A stretch of DNA of 64,000 nucleotides from an uncultured Paracoccaceae bacterium (lineage in GTDB: Bacteria > Pseudomonadota > Alphaproteobacteria > Rhodobacterales > Rhodobacteraceae). Positions 46,951 to 58,013 of this stretch are shown here, one piece after another. Below the pieces are notes generated by a model. It was not told the origin of the DNA. It saw only the letters and a program-made list of their open reading frames with translations, and did not search any database. The stretch spans positions 1-64,000 of the forward strand of contig CALBSG010000110.1 of the NCBI GenBank assembly GCA_937927675.1. The letters are read 5' to 3'. Positions within the stretch are counted from its first letter, which is position 1, and each line of letters starts with the position of its first letter. Both the position numbers and the translations under genes were made by a program.

Positions 46951-49900
46951 TTAGATATCCTCGACCAGAACAACGCCTTGCATCGCTTTGATCGCGCCCT
47001 TGATCTGCGGTGTGACGGGATAGGGTTTCGGCAAGGTCACATCAATCTCGCGACCTGTCTCATCGGGCAGGCACAGCGTGATCTGCGCGCGGGTCTTGCC
47101 ATCCAGCTTTTCAAGCAGTCCGGCCAAGGATGGGATGGTTTCCAGCCGATTAAGGTGGATGCGGATCGCCTGCGCTCCGGCCTGATCGGCAACCTGGTCA
47201 ATCGAGGACACCCCATTGGCCAACAGCTTTACCCCATCGCCATCCGGATCGGCCTTGACCGTAAGAACCACATTCTTGCCCGGTTCAAGCAGATCGCGCG
47301 CTGCCTCCAGCACATCGGAAAACACCGTGACCTCATAAAGCCCGGTCGGGTCCGACAAGGAGACAAAGGCAAAGCGGTTGCCCTTGGCGCTTTTGCGTTC
47401 CTGCTTTGCCGCCACGGACCCGGCGATCTTCACCACGCAGGTGCCGCGCGACAGGGCGATCTGCGTGACCTCGGCCAGCGTTTTCACATCCTTGCGCTTC
47501 AGCGCGGACATGTAATCGTCCAAGGGGTGGCCCGACAGGTAAAACCCGACGGCCTGATGTTCATGCCCCAGCCGTTCAACCGGCAGCCAATCGTCGCGAT
47601 AGGCCAAGCGCGGTTCGGGAATATCAGCACCAGAATCGCCAAACAGGCTGACCTGATTGGAGCCTTTCGCCTCATGGATGGCCGCGGAATAGGCGACCAG
47701 CCCATCCAGCGCCTCAAACACCCGGGCGCGGTTGGGATCCATCTGGTCAAAGGCCCCGGCACGGGCCAGCATCTCCAAGGGGCGTTTGCCGACGCGTTTC
47801 AGATCCACCCGGCGGGCGAAATCATAAAGCGTAGCATAGGGTTTTTCGCGCCCCTCGACTTGACGGGCGTCCACGATCATCCGCATCGCCTCGACGCCGA
47901 CGTTCTTCAAGGCGCCCAAGCCGTAGACCAGCGCCTGATCCTTGACCTTGAAAATCGCGTCCGAGGCGTTGACGCAAGGTGCCACCACCTTGACACCCAT
48001 CTTGTCGAGTTCACGCTTATAGACTGCCAGCTTGTCGGTCAGATGGATATCGCAGTTCATCACGCCGGACATGAATTCAACCGGGTGATTGGCCTTGAGC
48101 CAGCCAGTTTGATAGCTGACCACGGCATAGGCGGCGGCGTGGGATTTGTTAAAGCCGTAGTTGGCGAATTTCTCCAGCAGGTCAAAGACCTCGCCTGACT
48201 TCTTGGCGTCGATATCGTGGGTCTTCTTGCAGCCTTCGATGAATTTCGGCCGTTCCTTGGCCATCTCCTCGGCGATCTTTTTTCCCATGGCGCGGCGCAA
48301 AAGGTCAGCCCCGCCAAGGGAATAGCCGCCCATGACCTGCGCGATCTGCATCACCTGCTCTTGGTAAACGATGATGCCTTGGGTTTCCTTCAGGATATGG
48401 TCAATGGTCGGGTGGATCGATTCCAGTGGGCGAAGCCCATGCTTGACCTCGCAATAGGTCGGGATGTTTTCCATCGGGCCGGGACGATAGAGCGCCACGA
48501 GCGCCACGATGTCTTCGATGCAGGTCGGTTTCATGCGCCGGAGCGCATCCATCATACCCGAGCTTTCCACCTGAAACACCGCAACCGTCTTGGCGGCGGC
48601 GTAAAGCTCGTAGGTTGCCTTGTCGTCCAAGGGGATATGGCCAATGTCATTTTCGGCCCCCGGTTTCGGCGCATAAAGCTGCCGTCCGTCGGCGGCGATA
48701 TGCAAGGGGCGTCCTGCCGCGCGGATCTGGCGGATGGCATCTTGAATCACGGTCAGGGTCTTCAGACCCAGAAAGTCGAACTTCACCAGCCCGGCCGCTT
48801 CGACCCATTTCATGTTGAACTGCGTCGCAGGCATATCCGAACGCGGATCTTGATACAGCGGCACCAATTCGTCCAACGGACGGTCACCGATCACCACACC
48901 GGCGGCGTGGGTCGAGGCGTTGCGGTACAGCCCTTCGACCTGTTCGGCATAGGTCAACAGACGGCCGACGACCTCTTCTTTCGCCGCCTCGCGCAGACGG
49001 GGCTCATCGGCCAAGGCTTTGGTGATCGAAACTGGTTTCACCCCTTCGACCGGGATCATCTTCGACAGCCGGTCCACCTGCCCGTAGGACATTTGCAAAA
49101 CGCGGCCCACATCGCGCACAGCGGCCTTTGAAAGCAGCGCCCCAAAGGTGATGATCTGCGCCACCTTCTCGCGGCCGTAATGCTCTTGCACATAGCGGAT
49201 CACCTCTTCGCGGCGGTCCATGCAAAAGTCGATGTCGAAGTCGGGCATCGAGACCCGCTCGGGGTTCAAAAAGCGCTCGAACAGCAAGGCATAGCGCAAG
49301 GGATCAAGGTCGGTGATGGTCAGCACATAGGCGACAAGCGACCCTGCCCCCGACCCCCGGCCCGGCCCGACCGGAATATCGTGTTTTTTCGCCCATTTGA
49401 TAAAATCGGACACGATCAGGAAGTAGCCCGGAAAGCCCATCTTCTCGATGATCTCGATCTCAAATTTCAGCCGCGCCTCATATTCCTCGCGCGGGGCGGC
49501 AAGTTCGATCACCGACAGGCGCCGTTCAAGGCCCTCCCAAGCCTGACGGCGCAGTTCTTCCACCTCGTCATCGGCGAATTTGGGCAAGATAGGCTTACGC
49601 TTGGCCGCCATGAAGGCACAGCGTTTGGCGATTTCGACAGTGTTTTCCAAAGCTTCCGGCAGATCGGCAAACAGCGTGGCCATCTCGGCTTCGGACTTCA
49701 GATAATGCTGCGGGGTCAGGCGGCGGCGCGGCTCCAACTGGTCAACATAGGCACCTTCGGCAATGCAGATCAGCGCGTCATGCGCCTCATACATTTCGGA
49801 TTTCGGAAAGTAGACGTCGTTGGTGGCGACCAGCGGCAGGCCCATTTCATAGGCAAATTCGATATGGCCGCGCTCTGACCGCGCCTCGGCCTCGGGCAAT

Positions 49901-50448
49901 TTGCCGCCCTCACCGGGATGGCGCTGAAGTTCGACATAAAGCCGGCTTGGATAGATCGCCGCCAACTGCTGCAAAAGCGCGCGCGCCTTGGCCACCTGCC
50001 CGGCCGCCAGAAAACGCCCCAAAGGCCCGTCCGGCCCGCCGGTCAGGCAAATAAGCCCATCGGCATGGGTTGCAAGCTCCTCAACCGTCACCTGCGGCAG
50101 CTGCCCATTCTTGCCGATATAGAGGCAAGAGTTCAGCTTCATCAGGTTCATATACCCCGCCTCAGACTGTGCCAAAAGCACGATTGGCGCAGGCGCACGC
50201 GGCTTTTCGCCGGGCTGTATGGGGTCATGGGTCAGGCTGATCTGGCACCCCACAATCGGTTGCAGCCCGGCATCCTTGGCCACCACCGAAAACTCCAACG
50301 CCGCAAACATGTTGTTGGTGTCCGTTACCGCAACGGCGGGCATCTGCATCCCGGCGCAGGTCTTAACCAGTTTTTTCACCGGCACCGCGCCTTCCAGCAA
50401 CGAATGTTCAGTGTGGACGCGAAGGTGAATGAATCGAGGGGCTGCCAT
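46951..50448 (-). CDS. dnaE: DNA polymerase III alpha subunit
   Basis: 1165 residues. The N-terminal PHP domain (FIHLRVHTEHSLLEGA) precedes the polymerase domain with the catalytic aspartates in MPDFDIDFCMDRREEVI and the nucleotide-binding GPGRGSGAGSLVAYVL. HHH and OB-fold regions follow (DYMSALKRKDVKTLAEV..., VFSDVLEAARDLLEPGKNV). It is the replicative polymerase subunit, full length. The 234 bases upstream (50449-50682) contain no gene. Confidence 0.96.
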   Translation of the reverse strand: MAAPRFIHLRVHTEHSLLEGAVPVKKLVKTCAGMQMPAVAVTDTNNMFAALEFSVVAKDAGLQPIVGCQISLTHDPIQPGEKPRAPAPIVLLAQSEAGYMNLMKLNSCLYIGKNGQLPQVTVEELATHADGLICLTGGPDGPLGRFLAAGQVAKARALLQQLAAIYPSRLYVELQRHPGEGGKLPEAEARSERGHIEFAYEMGLPLVATNDVYFPKSEMYEAHDALICIAEGAYVDQLEPRRRLTPQHYLKSEAEMATLFADLPEALENTVEIAKRCAFMAAKRKPILPKFADDEVEELRRQAWEGLERRLSVIELAAPREEYEARLKFEIEIIEKMGFPGYFLIVSDFIKWAKKHDIPVGPGRGSGAGSLVAYVLTITDLDPLRYALLFERFLNPERVSMPDFDIDFCMDRREEVIRYVQEHYGREKVAQIITFGALLSKAAVRDVGRVLQMSYGQVDRLSKMIPVEGVKPVSITKALADEPRLREAAKEEVVGRLLTYAEQVEGLYRNASTHAAGVVIGDRPLDELVPLYQDPRSDMPATQFNMKWVEAAGLVKFDFLGLKTLTVIQDAIRQIRAAGRPLHIAADGRQLYAPKPGAENDIGHIPLDDKATYELYAAAKTVAVFQVESSGMMDALRRMKPTCIEDIVALVALYRPGPMENIPTYCEVKHGLRPLESIHPTIDHILKETQGIIVYQEQVMQIAQVMGGYSLGGADLLRRAMGKKIAEEMAKERPKFIEGCKKTHDIDAKKSGEVFDLLEKFANYGFNKSHAAAYAVVSYQTGWLKANHPVEFMSGVMNCDIHLTDKLAVYKRELDKMGVKVVAPCVNASDAIFKVKDQALVYGLGALKNVGVEAMRMIVDARQVEGREKPYATLYDFARRVDLKRVGKRPLEMLARAGAFDQMDPNRARVFEALDGLVAYSAAIHEAKGSNQVSLFGDSGADIPEPRLAYRDDWLPVERLGHEHQAVGFYLSGHPLDDYMSALKRKDVKTLAEVTQIALSRGTCVVKIAGSVAAKQERKSAKGNRFAFVSLSDPTGLYEVTVFSDVLEAARDLLEPGKNVVLTVKADPDGDGVKLLANGVSSIDQVADQAGAQAIRIHLNRLETIPSLAGLLEKLDGKTRAQITLCLPDETGREIDVTLPKPYPVTPQIKGAIKAMQGVVLVEDI

Positions 50449-50682
50449 GCCACCAGCCTAGCGGAGCCCGCCCATGCGCGAAAGGGGCGGGCATTATCAA
50501 TTCGGATTTGAAGCTGCTTCCAACGGCTCCCGAAAGATCACGCTTGCCAGACTCGATCCCTGCGTGGCTTCATGCCATGATAACAGAAGGCAAAATGCCA
50601 CATCGGGCGCATGTTTCGCTTTACGCCGCATCGGGCGAACACGCACAAGGCCTGAACCGGGGAGAAGGCGGCGGGTTGTTAC

Positions 50683-52098
50683 ATGTCTGAGATCGCGTTT
50701 CTCTTGAACGGAACGCCGATCCGGGTTTCGGGCGACGCCCCGACCCGGACGCTTCTCGACTTTCTGCGCGAGACAAAAGGTCTGACCGGCACCAAAGAAG
50801 GGTGCAACGAAGGCGATTGCGGCGCCTGCACGGTCATGGTCACGGACGAGGACGGCGCGAAGGCCCTGAATTCCTGTATCCTTTTCCTGCCGCAACTGAA
50901 CGGCAAAGCCGTTCGCACGGTTGAGGGGCTTTCGGGCCCCGCGGGCGAAATGCATCCTGTGCAGGCCGCGATGGTCAACCATCACGGCAGCCAATGCGGG
51001 TTCTGCACGCCGGGGTTCTGCGTTTCCATGGCCGTGGGCCACATGGCGGGCCGCACCGATCACGACACGGTTTTGGCAGGCAACCTCTGCCGCTGCACAG
51101 GTTACGCCCCGATCATCCGGGCAGCCAAAGCAACAGAAGCAGCACCCGTCCCTGCTTGGATGACGACCGATGCCTTCAATCTGGCACAAATATCCGCTGG
51201 GGACGCCACAGATTCAGGCGACCATCGGCGTGATGGCGGCGAAGCCCCCCTCACCCCGCGCGACCTTGACGCCTTTGCCGATTGGTATGCCGCCAACCCT
51301 GATGCCACGCTGATTGCTGGGGCCACCGATGTCGGGCTTTGGGTGACAAAGCAACTGCGCGACTTGCCAAAACCCGCCTTCCTCGGCGGGCTTGCCGACC
51401 TGAAAGGGATTGATCGTCAAGGCGATACCCTGCGCCTTGGCGCGGGCGTCACGATCGAAGCGCTGCGCGCCGCAGTCGCCCCCTTGCACCCGTCATTTGC
51501 CGAACTTTTGCGCCGCTACGCTAGTTTGCAGGTCCGCAATGCCGCCACCATCGGCGGCAACATCGCCAATGGCTCGCCCATTGGTGACGGCCCGCCCGCG
51601 TTGATCGCCCTTGGCGCCACGCTGCATCTGCGCCGGGGACAAGAGCGCCGCGCCATTGCGCTGGAAGATTTCTTTCTGGAGTATCGCAAACAGGACCGCC
51701 TGCCGGGCGAGTTTGTCGAGGCGGTGACACTCCCGGCCCATGCCCCGGCCTTTCGGGTCTATAAACTGTCGAAAAGGTTCGACCAGGACATTTCAGCTGT
51801 CTGCGGCGGCTTCAATGTGACTGTAATTGACGGAAAAGTGCAAAACGCCCGGATCGCCTTTGGCGGTATGGCCGGCATCCCCAAACGGGCGACGGCGGTA
51901 GAAGCCGCCCTTGTCGGCAACAGGTGGACGCTTGAAACCGTCGCGGCGGCCAAGGCGGCCATGGCGCAGGACTTTGCCCCGATGACGGATATGCGCGCCT
52001 CGGCGGATTATCGGCTTATGGCGGCGCAAAACATGCTGACGCGGTATTTCCACGACCTTGCGGGGCGGCCCGTCTCGGTGCTGGAGGTGACGCTATGA
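50683..52098 (+). CDS. xdhA: Xanthine dehydrogenase, iron-sulfur and FAD subunit
   Basis: 471 residues. The first 2Fe-2S cluster uses Cys41, Cys46, Cys49 and Cys65; the second Cys105, Cys108, Cys136 and Cys138. The FAD domain follows from about residue 190 ([44 protein letters not shown]). It passes electrons from the molybdenum subunit to NAD. Overlaps xdhB by ATGA. Confidence 0.95.
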   Translation: MSEIAFLLNGTPIRVSGDAPTRTLLDFLRETKGLTGTKEGCNEGDCGACTVMVTDEDGAKALNSCILFLPQLNGKAVRTVEGLSGPAGEMHPVQAAMVNHHGSQCGFCTPGFCVSMAVGHMAGRTDHDTVLAGNLCRCTGYAPIIRAAKATEAAPVPAWMTTDAFNLAQISAGDATDSGDHRRDGGEAPLTPRDLDAFADWYAANPDATLIAGATDVGLWVTKQLRDLPKPAFLGGLADLKGIDRQGDTLRLGAGVTIEALRAAVAPLHPSFAELLRRYASLQVRNAATIGGNIANGSPIGDGPPALIALGATLHLRRGQERRAIALEDFFLEYRKQDRLPGEFVEAVTLPAHAPAFRVYKLSKRFDQDISAVCGGFNVTVIDGKVQNARIAFGGMAGIPKRATAVEAALVGNRWTLETVAAAKAAMAQDFAPMTDMRASADYRLMAAQNMLTRYFHDLAGRPVSVLEVTL

Positions 52099-54401
52099 CC
52101 ATGGGCAAACCGCTTCCCCATGACAGCGCCCCCCTGCACGTCACAGGACAAGCCCGCTATGCCGACGATATTGCCCTGCCCGGCGCAGCGCTGCATCTGG
52201 CCTTTGGTCTGTCGACCTGCGCCCATGGGGTGATTTCGGCCATCGACCTGTCGGCGGTGCAGGCCGCGCCGGGTGTAGTGGCAGTCTATTCGGCGACAGA
52301 CTTTCCTGACATGCCCGATTGCAGCCCGTCGGTGCATGACGAGCCGCTTTTGGCCGTAGGCCGCGTGCATTACGTCGGCCAACCGGTGTTTCTGGTGGTG
52401 GCCGACAGCCATCTGGCGGCCAGAAAAGCCGCGCGTCTGGGCAAGATCAGCTATGAGGAATTGCCCGCGCTTTTGACGGTGGACGCGGCGCTGGCGGCCA
52501 ACAGCCGCTTTGAACAAGGCCCGGTGATCTGGACCAAAGGCGACCCGTCGGGCGCCATGGCCCGCGCGCCGCATGTGACCGAGGGCAGCTTCGAGGTTGG
52601 CGGCCAAGAGCATTTCTATCTCGAGGGCCAGATCGCGCTGGCCCATCCAACCGATGACGGGGGCGTGTCGGTCATCTCATCAACCCAGCACCCGACCGAG
52701 ATCCAGCACAAGGTCGCCCATGCCCTGCACATGCCGATGAGCGCGGTCCGGGTGGAAACCCGGCGGATGGGCGGCGGGTTCGGGGGCAAGGAATCCCAAG
52801 GCAACGCGCTGGCCATTGCTTGCGCCTTGGCCGCGCGGGCCACGGGGCGCGCCTGCAAGATGCGCTATGACCGCGACGATGACATGATGATCACCGGCAA
52901 GCGGCATGATTTGCGGATCAAATACCGCGTCGGCCATGATGCCGAAGGGCGGATCTTGGGCATTGAATTCATCCATCTGTTCCGCTGCGGCTGGAGCCAA
53001 GACTTGTCTTTGCCCGTGGCAGACCGGGCGATGCTGCATGCCGACAACTGCTATCACCTGCCCGACATCCGCATCGAAAGCCACCGCCTGCGCACCAACA
53101 CCCAAAGCGCGACCGCCTATCGCGGCTTTGGCGGACCGCAGGGGATTGTGGGCATTGAGCGGGTGATCGACCATGTTGCGCATGCCGTGGGGCGTGAACC
53201 GCTCGACGTGCGGCTTTTGAATTTCTATCGGTCGAACGCCACTCCGGCCGTGACACCAGCGCAAACCACGCCCTTCCACATGGAAATGGAAGATTTCATC
53301 GGACATGAGCTGGTGGCGGAATTGGAAAATTCCAGCAATTATCGCGCCAGAAAGGCCGAGATTGCCGCTTGGAATAGCACAAATCCGATCTTGAAGCGCG
53401 GCATCGCCCTGACACCGGTGAAGTTCGGAATTTCCTTCACCCTGACATGGCTCAATCAGGCTGGGGCCTTGGTGCATGTCTATCAAGATGGGTCCGTCAT
53501 GTTGAACCATGGCGGCACCGAGATGGGTCAGGGACTGAACCAGAAGGTGGCCCAAGTGGTGGCGGGTGTCTTTGGGCTTGAGACGGACGCGGTGAAAATC
53601 ACCGCAACCGACACCGCCAAGGTGCCCAACACCAGCGCCACGGCGGCAAGTTCGGGGTCCGACCTGAACGGCATGGCCGCGCGGGCCGCGGCAGAAACCA
53701 TCCGCAACCGGATGGCCGATTTCATCGCCGACAAGCACCAGACGAAACCCGCCGCGGTGCGGTTCGAAAGCGGGCTGGTCAAGGTAGCGGGCGAACATTA
53801 CGCCTTTGCCCAAGTGGCGGCTTGGGCCTATCAGGCGCGGATTTCGCTCTCGTCGACCGGGTATTATGCCACGCCAAAAATCACCTGGGACCGGGTGAAG
53901 GGGCGCGGGCGGCCCTTCTTGTATTTCGCCTATGGCGCGGCGGTTTCCGAAGTGGTGATTGACACGCTGACCGGGGAAAACCGCATCCTGCGGGTGGACA
54001 TCCTGCACGATACCGGCACCTCGCTGAACCCGGCTTTGGACATCGGGCAGGTGGAGGGCGCCTTTGTGCAGGGCGCGGGCTGGCTGACGACCGAGGAATT
54101 GGTGTGGAATGGCAAGGGGGTGCTGACCACTCATGCGCCCTCGACCTATAAGATTCCGGCCTGTTCGGACCGCCCGCCGGTGTTCAACGTGGCGCTGTGG
54201 GACAAGCCAAACCGCGAAGATACGGTGGGCAAATCCAAGGCCGTGGGCGAGCCGCCGTTCAACCTTGGCATTTCCGTGCTGATGGCGCTGTCTGATGCGA
54301 TTGCAGCCTGTGGCGACGGGCAAAGCTATGTGGCGCTGGATGCGCCTGCGACGGCCGAGCGGGTGCTGATGGCCGTCAGAAGGCAGCAGGGCCATGCGTG
54401 A
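52095..54401 (+). CDS. xdhB: Xanthine dehydrogenase, molybdopterin subunit
   Basis: 768 residues. Conserved blocks are [14 protein letters not shown] at the start, [22 protein letters not shown] (cofactor contacts) and the catalytic glutamate in VGEPPFNLG near the C-terminus. It oxidises hypoxanthine to xanthine and uric acid at the molybdenum centre. Its stop codon begins the first of two palindromes before xdhC. Confidence 0.95.
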   Translation: MTMGKPLPHDSAPLHVTGQARYADDIALPGAALHLAFGLSTCAHGVISAIDLSAVQAAPGVVAVYSATDFPDMPDCSPSVHDEPLLAVGRVHYVGQPVFLVVADSHLAARKAARLGKISYEELPALLTVDAALAANSRFEQGPVIWTKGDPSGAMARAPHVTEGSFEVGGQEHFYLEGQIALAHPTDDGGVSVISSTQHPTEIQHKVAHALHMPMSAVRVETRRMGGGFGGKESQGNALAIACALAARATGRACKMRYDRDDDMMITGKRHDLRIKYRVGHDAEGRILGIEFIHLFRCGWSQDLSLPVADRAMLHADNCYHLPDIRIESHRLRTNTQSATAYRGFGGPQGIVGIERVIDHVAHAVGREPLDVRLLNFYRSNATPAVTPAQTTPFHMEMEDFIGHELVAELENSSNYRARKAEIAAWNSTNPILKRGIALTPVKFGISFTLTWLNQAGALVHVYQDGSVMLNHGGTEMGQGLNQKVAQVVAGVFGLETDAVKITATDTAKVPNTSATAASSGSDLNGMAARAAAETIRNRMADFIADKHQTKPAAVRFESGLVKVAGEHYAFAQVAAWAYQARISLSSTGYYATPKITWDRVKGRGRPFLYFAYGAAVSEVVIDTLTGENRILRVDILHDTGTSLNPALDIGQVEGAFVQGAGWLTTEELVWNGKGVLTTHAPSTYKIPACSDRPPVFNVALWDKPNREDTVGKSKAVGEPPFNLGISVLMALSDAIAACGDGQSYVALDAPATAERVLMAVRRQQGHA

Positions 54402-54419
54402 TTTTTCGACGAAAAATCA
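54399..54419. repeat. Palindrome 1 between xdhB and xdhC
   Basis: A perfect dyad with 10-base arms, TGATTTTTCG/CGAAAAATCA around a central A, beginning at the xdhB stop codon. The core TTTTCGACGAAAA recurs eight bases later in a second palindrome. In RNA it could fold as a short hairpin that modulates xdhC translation or ends part of the transcripts. Confidence 0.7.
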
Positions 54420-54426
54420 TCGCGGC

Positions 54427-54447
54427 CGCGTTTTCGACGAAAACGCG
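54427..54447. repeat. Palindrome 2 between xdhB and xdhC
   Basis: A perfect dyad with 10-base arms, CGCGTTTTCG/CGAAAACGCG around a central A. It shares its TTTTCGACGAAAA core with palindrome 1 and ends immediately before the GAGGG ribosome site of xdhC. Confidence 0.7.
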
Positions 54448-54457
54448 AGGGCGTGCG

Positions 54458-55393
54458 ATGTTTGATCTGACCGCGCTTGCCGAAACCGTTGCCGCCCGTG
54501 GCCGGGTCGCCCGTGTGGTGATCGCCGGGTTCAAGGGATCCTCCCCGCGCGAGGTGGGGGCGGCGATGCTGGTTTGGGCCGACGGGCAATCTGGAACCAT
54601 TGGCGGCGGGGCGTTGGAATGGCAGGCTGTGCAGCGGGCGCGCCAGATGTTGGCGACGGGGGGAACCCGGCTTGATCATGAGGCGCTTGGGCCAAAGCTG
54701 GGCCAGTGTTGTGGCGGGGCGGTCACGCTTTTGACCGAGGTCTATTGCGCCGACACTCTGCCCGCCGCGACCCCAGTCATCGCCCGCAGCGTGACCGACA
54801 GCGCCATGCCTTTGGCCGTCAAACGGCTGATCACCCTTGCGCGCGGACAAGGAGCGGCCCCTGCCCCCCAGCTGTTGCAAGGTTGGATGGTCGAGCCTTT
54901 GGCAGCCCCGTCGCGTCAGCTTTGGGTCTGGGGCGCAGGCCATGTCGGGCGGGCTTTGGTGGCGGTTCTGGTCCCGTTGCCCGGCGTGGCGATCACTTGG
55001 GTCGATACGGCACCAGAGCGATTTCCGGCGGACATGCCGACGAATGTCAAAGCCCTGCCTGTCGCAGACCCTGGCTTGGCCGTGATACTGGCCCCGAAGA
55101 CCGCCGAGCATTTGATCCTGACCTATTCGCATGCGCTGGATCTAGATCTTTGCCATCGGCTGCTGACGCATGGCTTTGCCGCCTGCGGGTTAATCGGATC
55201 GGCGACAAAATGGGCGCGATTCCGGGCGCGGCTTCAGGCTTTGGGTCATTCGGCACAAGCCATTGCAGGAATTGATTGCCCGATCGGCGATCCATCTTTA
55301 GGCAAACATCCGCAGGCCATCGCCATCGGCGTGGCCAGCCAATTCCTGTCCCGGCCCGCCCGAGGACAGATCAGGGAGAAGACCGGCACATGA
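54458..55393 (+). CDS. xdhC: XdhC, molybdenum cofactor insertion chaperone
   Basis: 311 residues from ATG 54458 (GAGGG upstream); the frame is open back to a GTG at 54398 through two palindromes, which makes that start unlikely. The N-terminal XdhC/CoxI domain has FKGSSPREVGAAMLV and GTIGGGALEW; LGPKLGQCCGGAVTLL carries the cysteines for cofactor sulfuration; the C-terminal Rossmann part has WGAGHVGRALV and CGLIGSATKWARF. It inserts sulfurated Moco into XdhB. Overlaps the ABC gene by ATGA. Confidence 0.93.
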   Translation: MFDLTALAETVAARGRVARVVIAGFKGSSPREVGAAMLVWADGQSGTIGGGALEWQAVQRARQMLATGGTRLDHEALGPKLGQCCGGAVTLLTEVYCADTLPAATPVIARSVTDSAMPLAVKRLITLARGQGAAPAPQLLQGWMVEPLAAPSRQLWVWGAGHVGRALVAVLVPLPGVAITWVDTAPERFPADMPTNVKALPVADPGLAVILAPKTAEHLILTYSHALDLDLCHRLLTHGFAACGLIGSATKWARFRARLQALGHSAQAIAGIDCPIGDPSLGKHPQAIAIGVASQFLSRPARGQIREKTGT

Positions 55394-56943
55394 CCGACAA
55401 ACCATCCTCGGGGCGTCCTTTGCTGCTGACCGTCGAAGGAATTACCAAGGCCTATCCCGGCGTGGTGGCCAATTCCGACGTCAGCTTTGCCATCCGCGAA
55501 GGTGAGGTGCATTGCCTTCTGGGAGAGAACGGGGCGGGCAAATCGACCATGGTCAAGATGATCTATGGTCTGGTGAAACCCGACACGGGCCGGATGACAT
55601 GGAAAGGGGCCGACTATGCGCCCAGCGCCCCACGAGTGGCGCGGGCGACCGGCGTGGCGATGGTGTTTCAGCACTTCAGCCTGTTTGAAGCACTGAATGT
55701 GGCCGAAAACGTGGCCCTTGGCATGGAAAACCCGCCGCCGATGAAGGCGTTGGCCGCAAAGATCAAAGAGGTCTCAGAGGCCTATGGCCTGCCGCTGGAT
55801 CCCGCGCGGATGGTGGGGGATCTGTCGGCAGGTGAGCGGCAAAGGGTCGAGATCATTCGCTGCCTGTTGCAGGACCCAAAGCTTCTGATCATGGACGAGC
55901 CGACAAGCGTGCTGACGCCGCAAGAGGTGGAGATCCTGTTTCGCACCTTGCGGCAATTGTCGGCAGAAGGCACGGCGATTTTGTATATTTCCCATAAGCT
56001 TGAGGAAATTCGCAGCCTTTGCGATGCCGCCACCATCTTGCGGCGCGGAAAGGTTGTGGGAACGGCAGACCCCAAGGCGTCAACCGCGCGGGAATTGGCC
56101 GAAATGATGGTTGGCGCGACGCTGACCCCGCCCGAGCGCCCGGCCCCGAAAGATTGGGGCGGCGCCCATGCCGCGCTGGAAGTGAAGGGGTTGAACGCCG
56201 CCTCGCCCATCCCCTTTGGAACCAGCCTGAAAGAGATCAGCTTTACCGTTCGCAAGGGCGAGGTTCTGGGCATCGCCGGGGTGGCCGGAAACGGGCAGGA
56301 CGAATTGCTGCTGGCCCTTTCAGGCGAGATCAAATCGGGCGAGGGCATGGTGAAGGCCACGGGCGTTTCGGTGGGGGCCATGGGGCCTGCCGAGCGGCGG
56401 AAGATCGGCTTTGTCATGGCGCCCGAAGATCGGCTTGGCCATGGCGCCGCACCCGATATGTCCTTGGTAGAAAATGCCTTCCTGACCGGGGGCGTACGCA
56501 AGGGGCTGACCAAGAACGGCTTTATCAACTGGCCCGCGGCCAAAGAATTCGCCGAGGCCGTGATCAAAACCTACGACGTTCGCACACCCGGCGCACATGT
56601 GGCGGCGCGGGCGCTTTCGGGCGGCAATTTGCAAAAATTCGTGGTGGGCCGCGAGTTGATGCAGCACCCTGATGTGGTGGTCATCAATCAACCGACCTGG
56701 GGCGTGGATGCGGCGGCTGCCGCAGCGATCCGGCAGGCCGTTTTGGACCGCGCGGCCGAAGGGGCTGCGGTGGTGGTCATCAGTCAAGACTTGGATGAGC
56801 TTTTGGAAATCGCAGATACATTCGCCGTGCTGAACGAGGGCCGCCTGACCGCGCCCCGGCCCGTCAAGGGCCTGACCATTGACCAGATCGGCCTGATGAT
56901 GGGCGGCGCACATGGCATGGAGGCGGCCCATGCTGAGGCTTGA
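55390..56943 (+). CDS. BMP-type nucleoside/purine ABC transporter, double ATP-binding protein
   Basis: 517 residues from ATG 55390. The first ATPase half has Walker A GENGAGKST (45-53), signature LSAGERQRVEI and Walker B LLIMDEPTSVL. The second has the degenerate GVAGNGQDEL instead of a full Walker A, with LSGGNLQKFVV; this asymmetry is normal for RbsA/YufO-like proteins. It powers uptake with the two permeases and lipoprotein-like binding protein downstream. Coupled to xdhC, so purines or nucleosides are the likely cargo. Confidence 0.9.
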   Translation: MTDKPSSGRPLLLTVEGITKAYPGVVANSDVSFAIREGEVHCLLGENGAGKSTMVKMIYGLVKPDTGRMTWKGADYAPSAPRVARATGVAMVFQHFSLFEALNVAENVALGMENPPPMKALAAKIKEVSEAYGLPLDPARMVGDLSAGERQRVEIIRCLLQDPKLLIMDEPTSVLTPQEVEILFRTLRQLSAEGTAILYISHKLEEIRSLCDAATILRRGKVVGTADPKASTARELAEMMVGATLTPPERPAPKDWGGAHAALEVKGLNAASPIPFGTSLKEISFTVRKGEVLGIAGVAGNGQDELLLALSGEIKSGEGMVKATGVSVGAMGPAERRKIGFVMAPEDRLGHGAAPDMSLVENAFLTGGVRKGLTKNGFINWPAAKEFAEAVIKTYDVRTPGAHVAARALSGGNLQKFVVGRELMQHPDVVVINQPTWGVDAAAAAAIRQAVLDRAAEGAAVVVISQDLDELLEIADTFAVLNEGRLTAPRPVKGLTIDQIGLMMGGAHGMEAAHAEA

Positions 56944-58012
56944 AAAACGCCCGAACCCGTCGAAGTTCTGGCTTTACGGCACGCCCGTTGTGGCCGTGGT
57001 GCTGACGATGATCGTCGGCGGCGCCTTGTTTGCGTTCATGGGCAAAAACCCCGTCGAAGTGATCCGCACCATCTTTTGGGAGCCGCTGTTCGGCGAGTTT
57101 GCCTTTTATCTGCGCGGCCAGCTTTTGGTCAAAGCCGGGCCGTTGATACTGATCGCCATTGGCCTTGCTTTGGGTTTCAAGGCTGGCATCTGGAATATTG
57201 GGGCCGAAGGCCAATACATCATGGGCGCTATCTGTGGCGCGGCCGTGGGTCTTGCGGTCTATCCGACCGAAAGCCGCTGGATCTATCCCGCCATGGTGAT
57301 TGCCGGGGCGTTTGGTGGCTGGGCTTGGGCCATGATCCCCGCCATTTTGAAAACTCGGTTTCAGACCAATGAGATCCTTGTTTCGTTGATGCTGGTCTAT
57401 GTGGCTCAAACGATCCTTGCCAAAGCCTCGACCGGGTTTTTGAAAAACCCCGAAGGCATGGGCTTTCCGGGCAGCCGGAATTTCTCGTCCTATCCGGCGG
57501 CCTCCAACCCCGATCTGATTTTCCCCGGCTCGGGTCTGCATTGGGGCGGGGTGACGGCGCTGGTGGTGGCGGTGGTGGCTTGGGTGCTGCTGTCGCGCCA
57601 CATCATCGGCTTTCAGATCAAACTTTCGGGCCAAGCCCCGCGCGCGGCGCGGTTCCATGGCGTGAACCCGTCGAAACTGGTGGTATTGTGCATGGGGATT
57701 TCGGGCGGTTTGGCGGGTCTGGCCGGACTGTTCGAGGTGACCGGCCCCGCGGGCCAAATCTCCATCGACTTCAACGTCGGCTATGGGTTCACCGCGATCA
57801 TTGTGGCCTTCCTTGGCCGCTTGAACCCGATCGGCATCGTCTTTGCCGGTATCCTAATGGCGCTGACCTATGTCGGCGGCGAGATGGCCTCGACCAACCT
57901 TGGCCTGCCCTCAGCCGCCATTCAGGTGTTTCAGGGGATGCTGTTGTTCTTCCTCTTGGGCATCGATGTTCTGACAAACTTCCGCATCCGCACCTTCATG
58001 GGAGGCAAATGA
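56930..58012 (+). CDS. BMP-type ABC transporter permease 1
   Basis: 360 residues from ATG 56930, which has GGAGGC before it and overlaps the ATPase gene by 14 bases. About nine membrane helices; GFKAGIWNIGAEGQYIMGAICGA and TNEILVSLMLVYVAQ are typical of BPD_transp_2 permeases such as YufP/NupP. Works as a heterodimer with the next protein. Confidence 0.9.
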   Translation: MLRLEKRPNPSKFWLYGTPVVAVVLTMIVGGALFAFMGKNPVEVIRTIFWEPLFGEFAFYLRGQLLVKAGPLILIAIGLALGFKAGIWNIGAEGQYIMGAICGAAVGLAVYPTESRWIYPAMVIAGAFGGWAWAMIPAILKTRFQTNEILVSLMLVYVAQTILAKASTGFLKNPEGMGFPGSRNFSSYPAASNPDLIFPGSGLHWGGVTALVVAVVAWVLLSRHIIGFQIKLSGQAPRAARFHGVNPSKLVVLCMGISGGLAGLAGLFEVTGPAGQISIDFNVGYGFTAIIVAFLGRLNPIGIVFAGILMALTYVGGEMASTNLGLPSAAIQVFQGMLLFFLLGIDVLTNFRIRTFMGGK

Positions 58013-58013
58013 G

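Noticed and set aside
50449..50682. Short open frames in the dnaE-xdhA gap
   Set aside because: None shows a recognisable protein, a consistent ribosome site or codon pattern like the neighbours; treated as a divergent promoter region.
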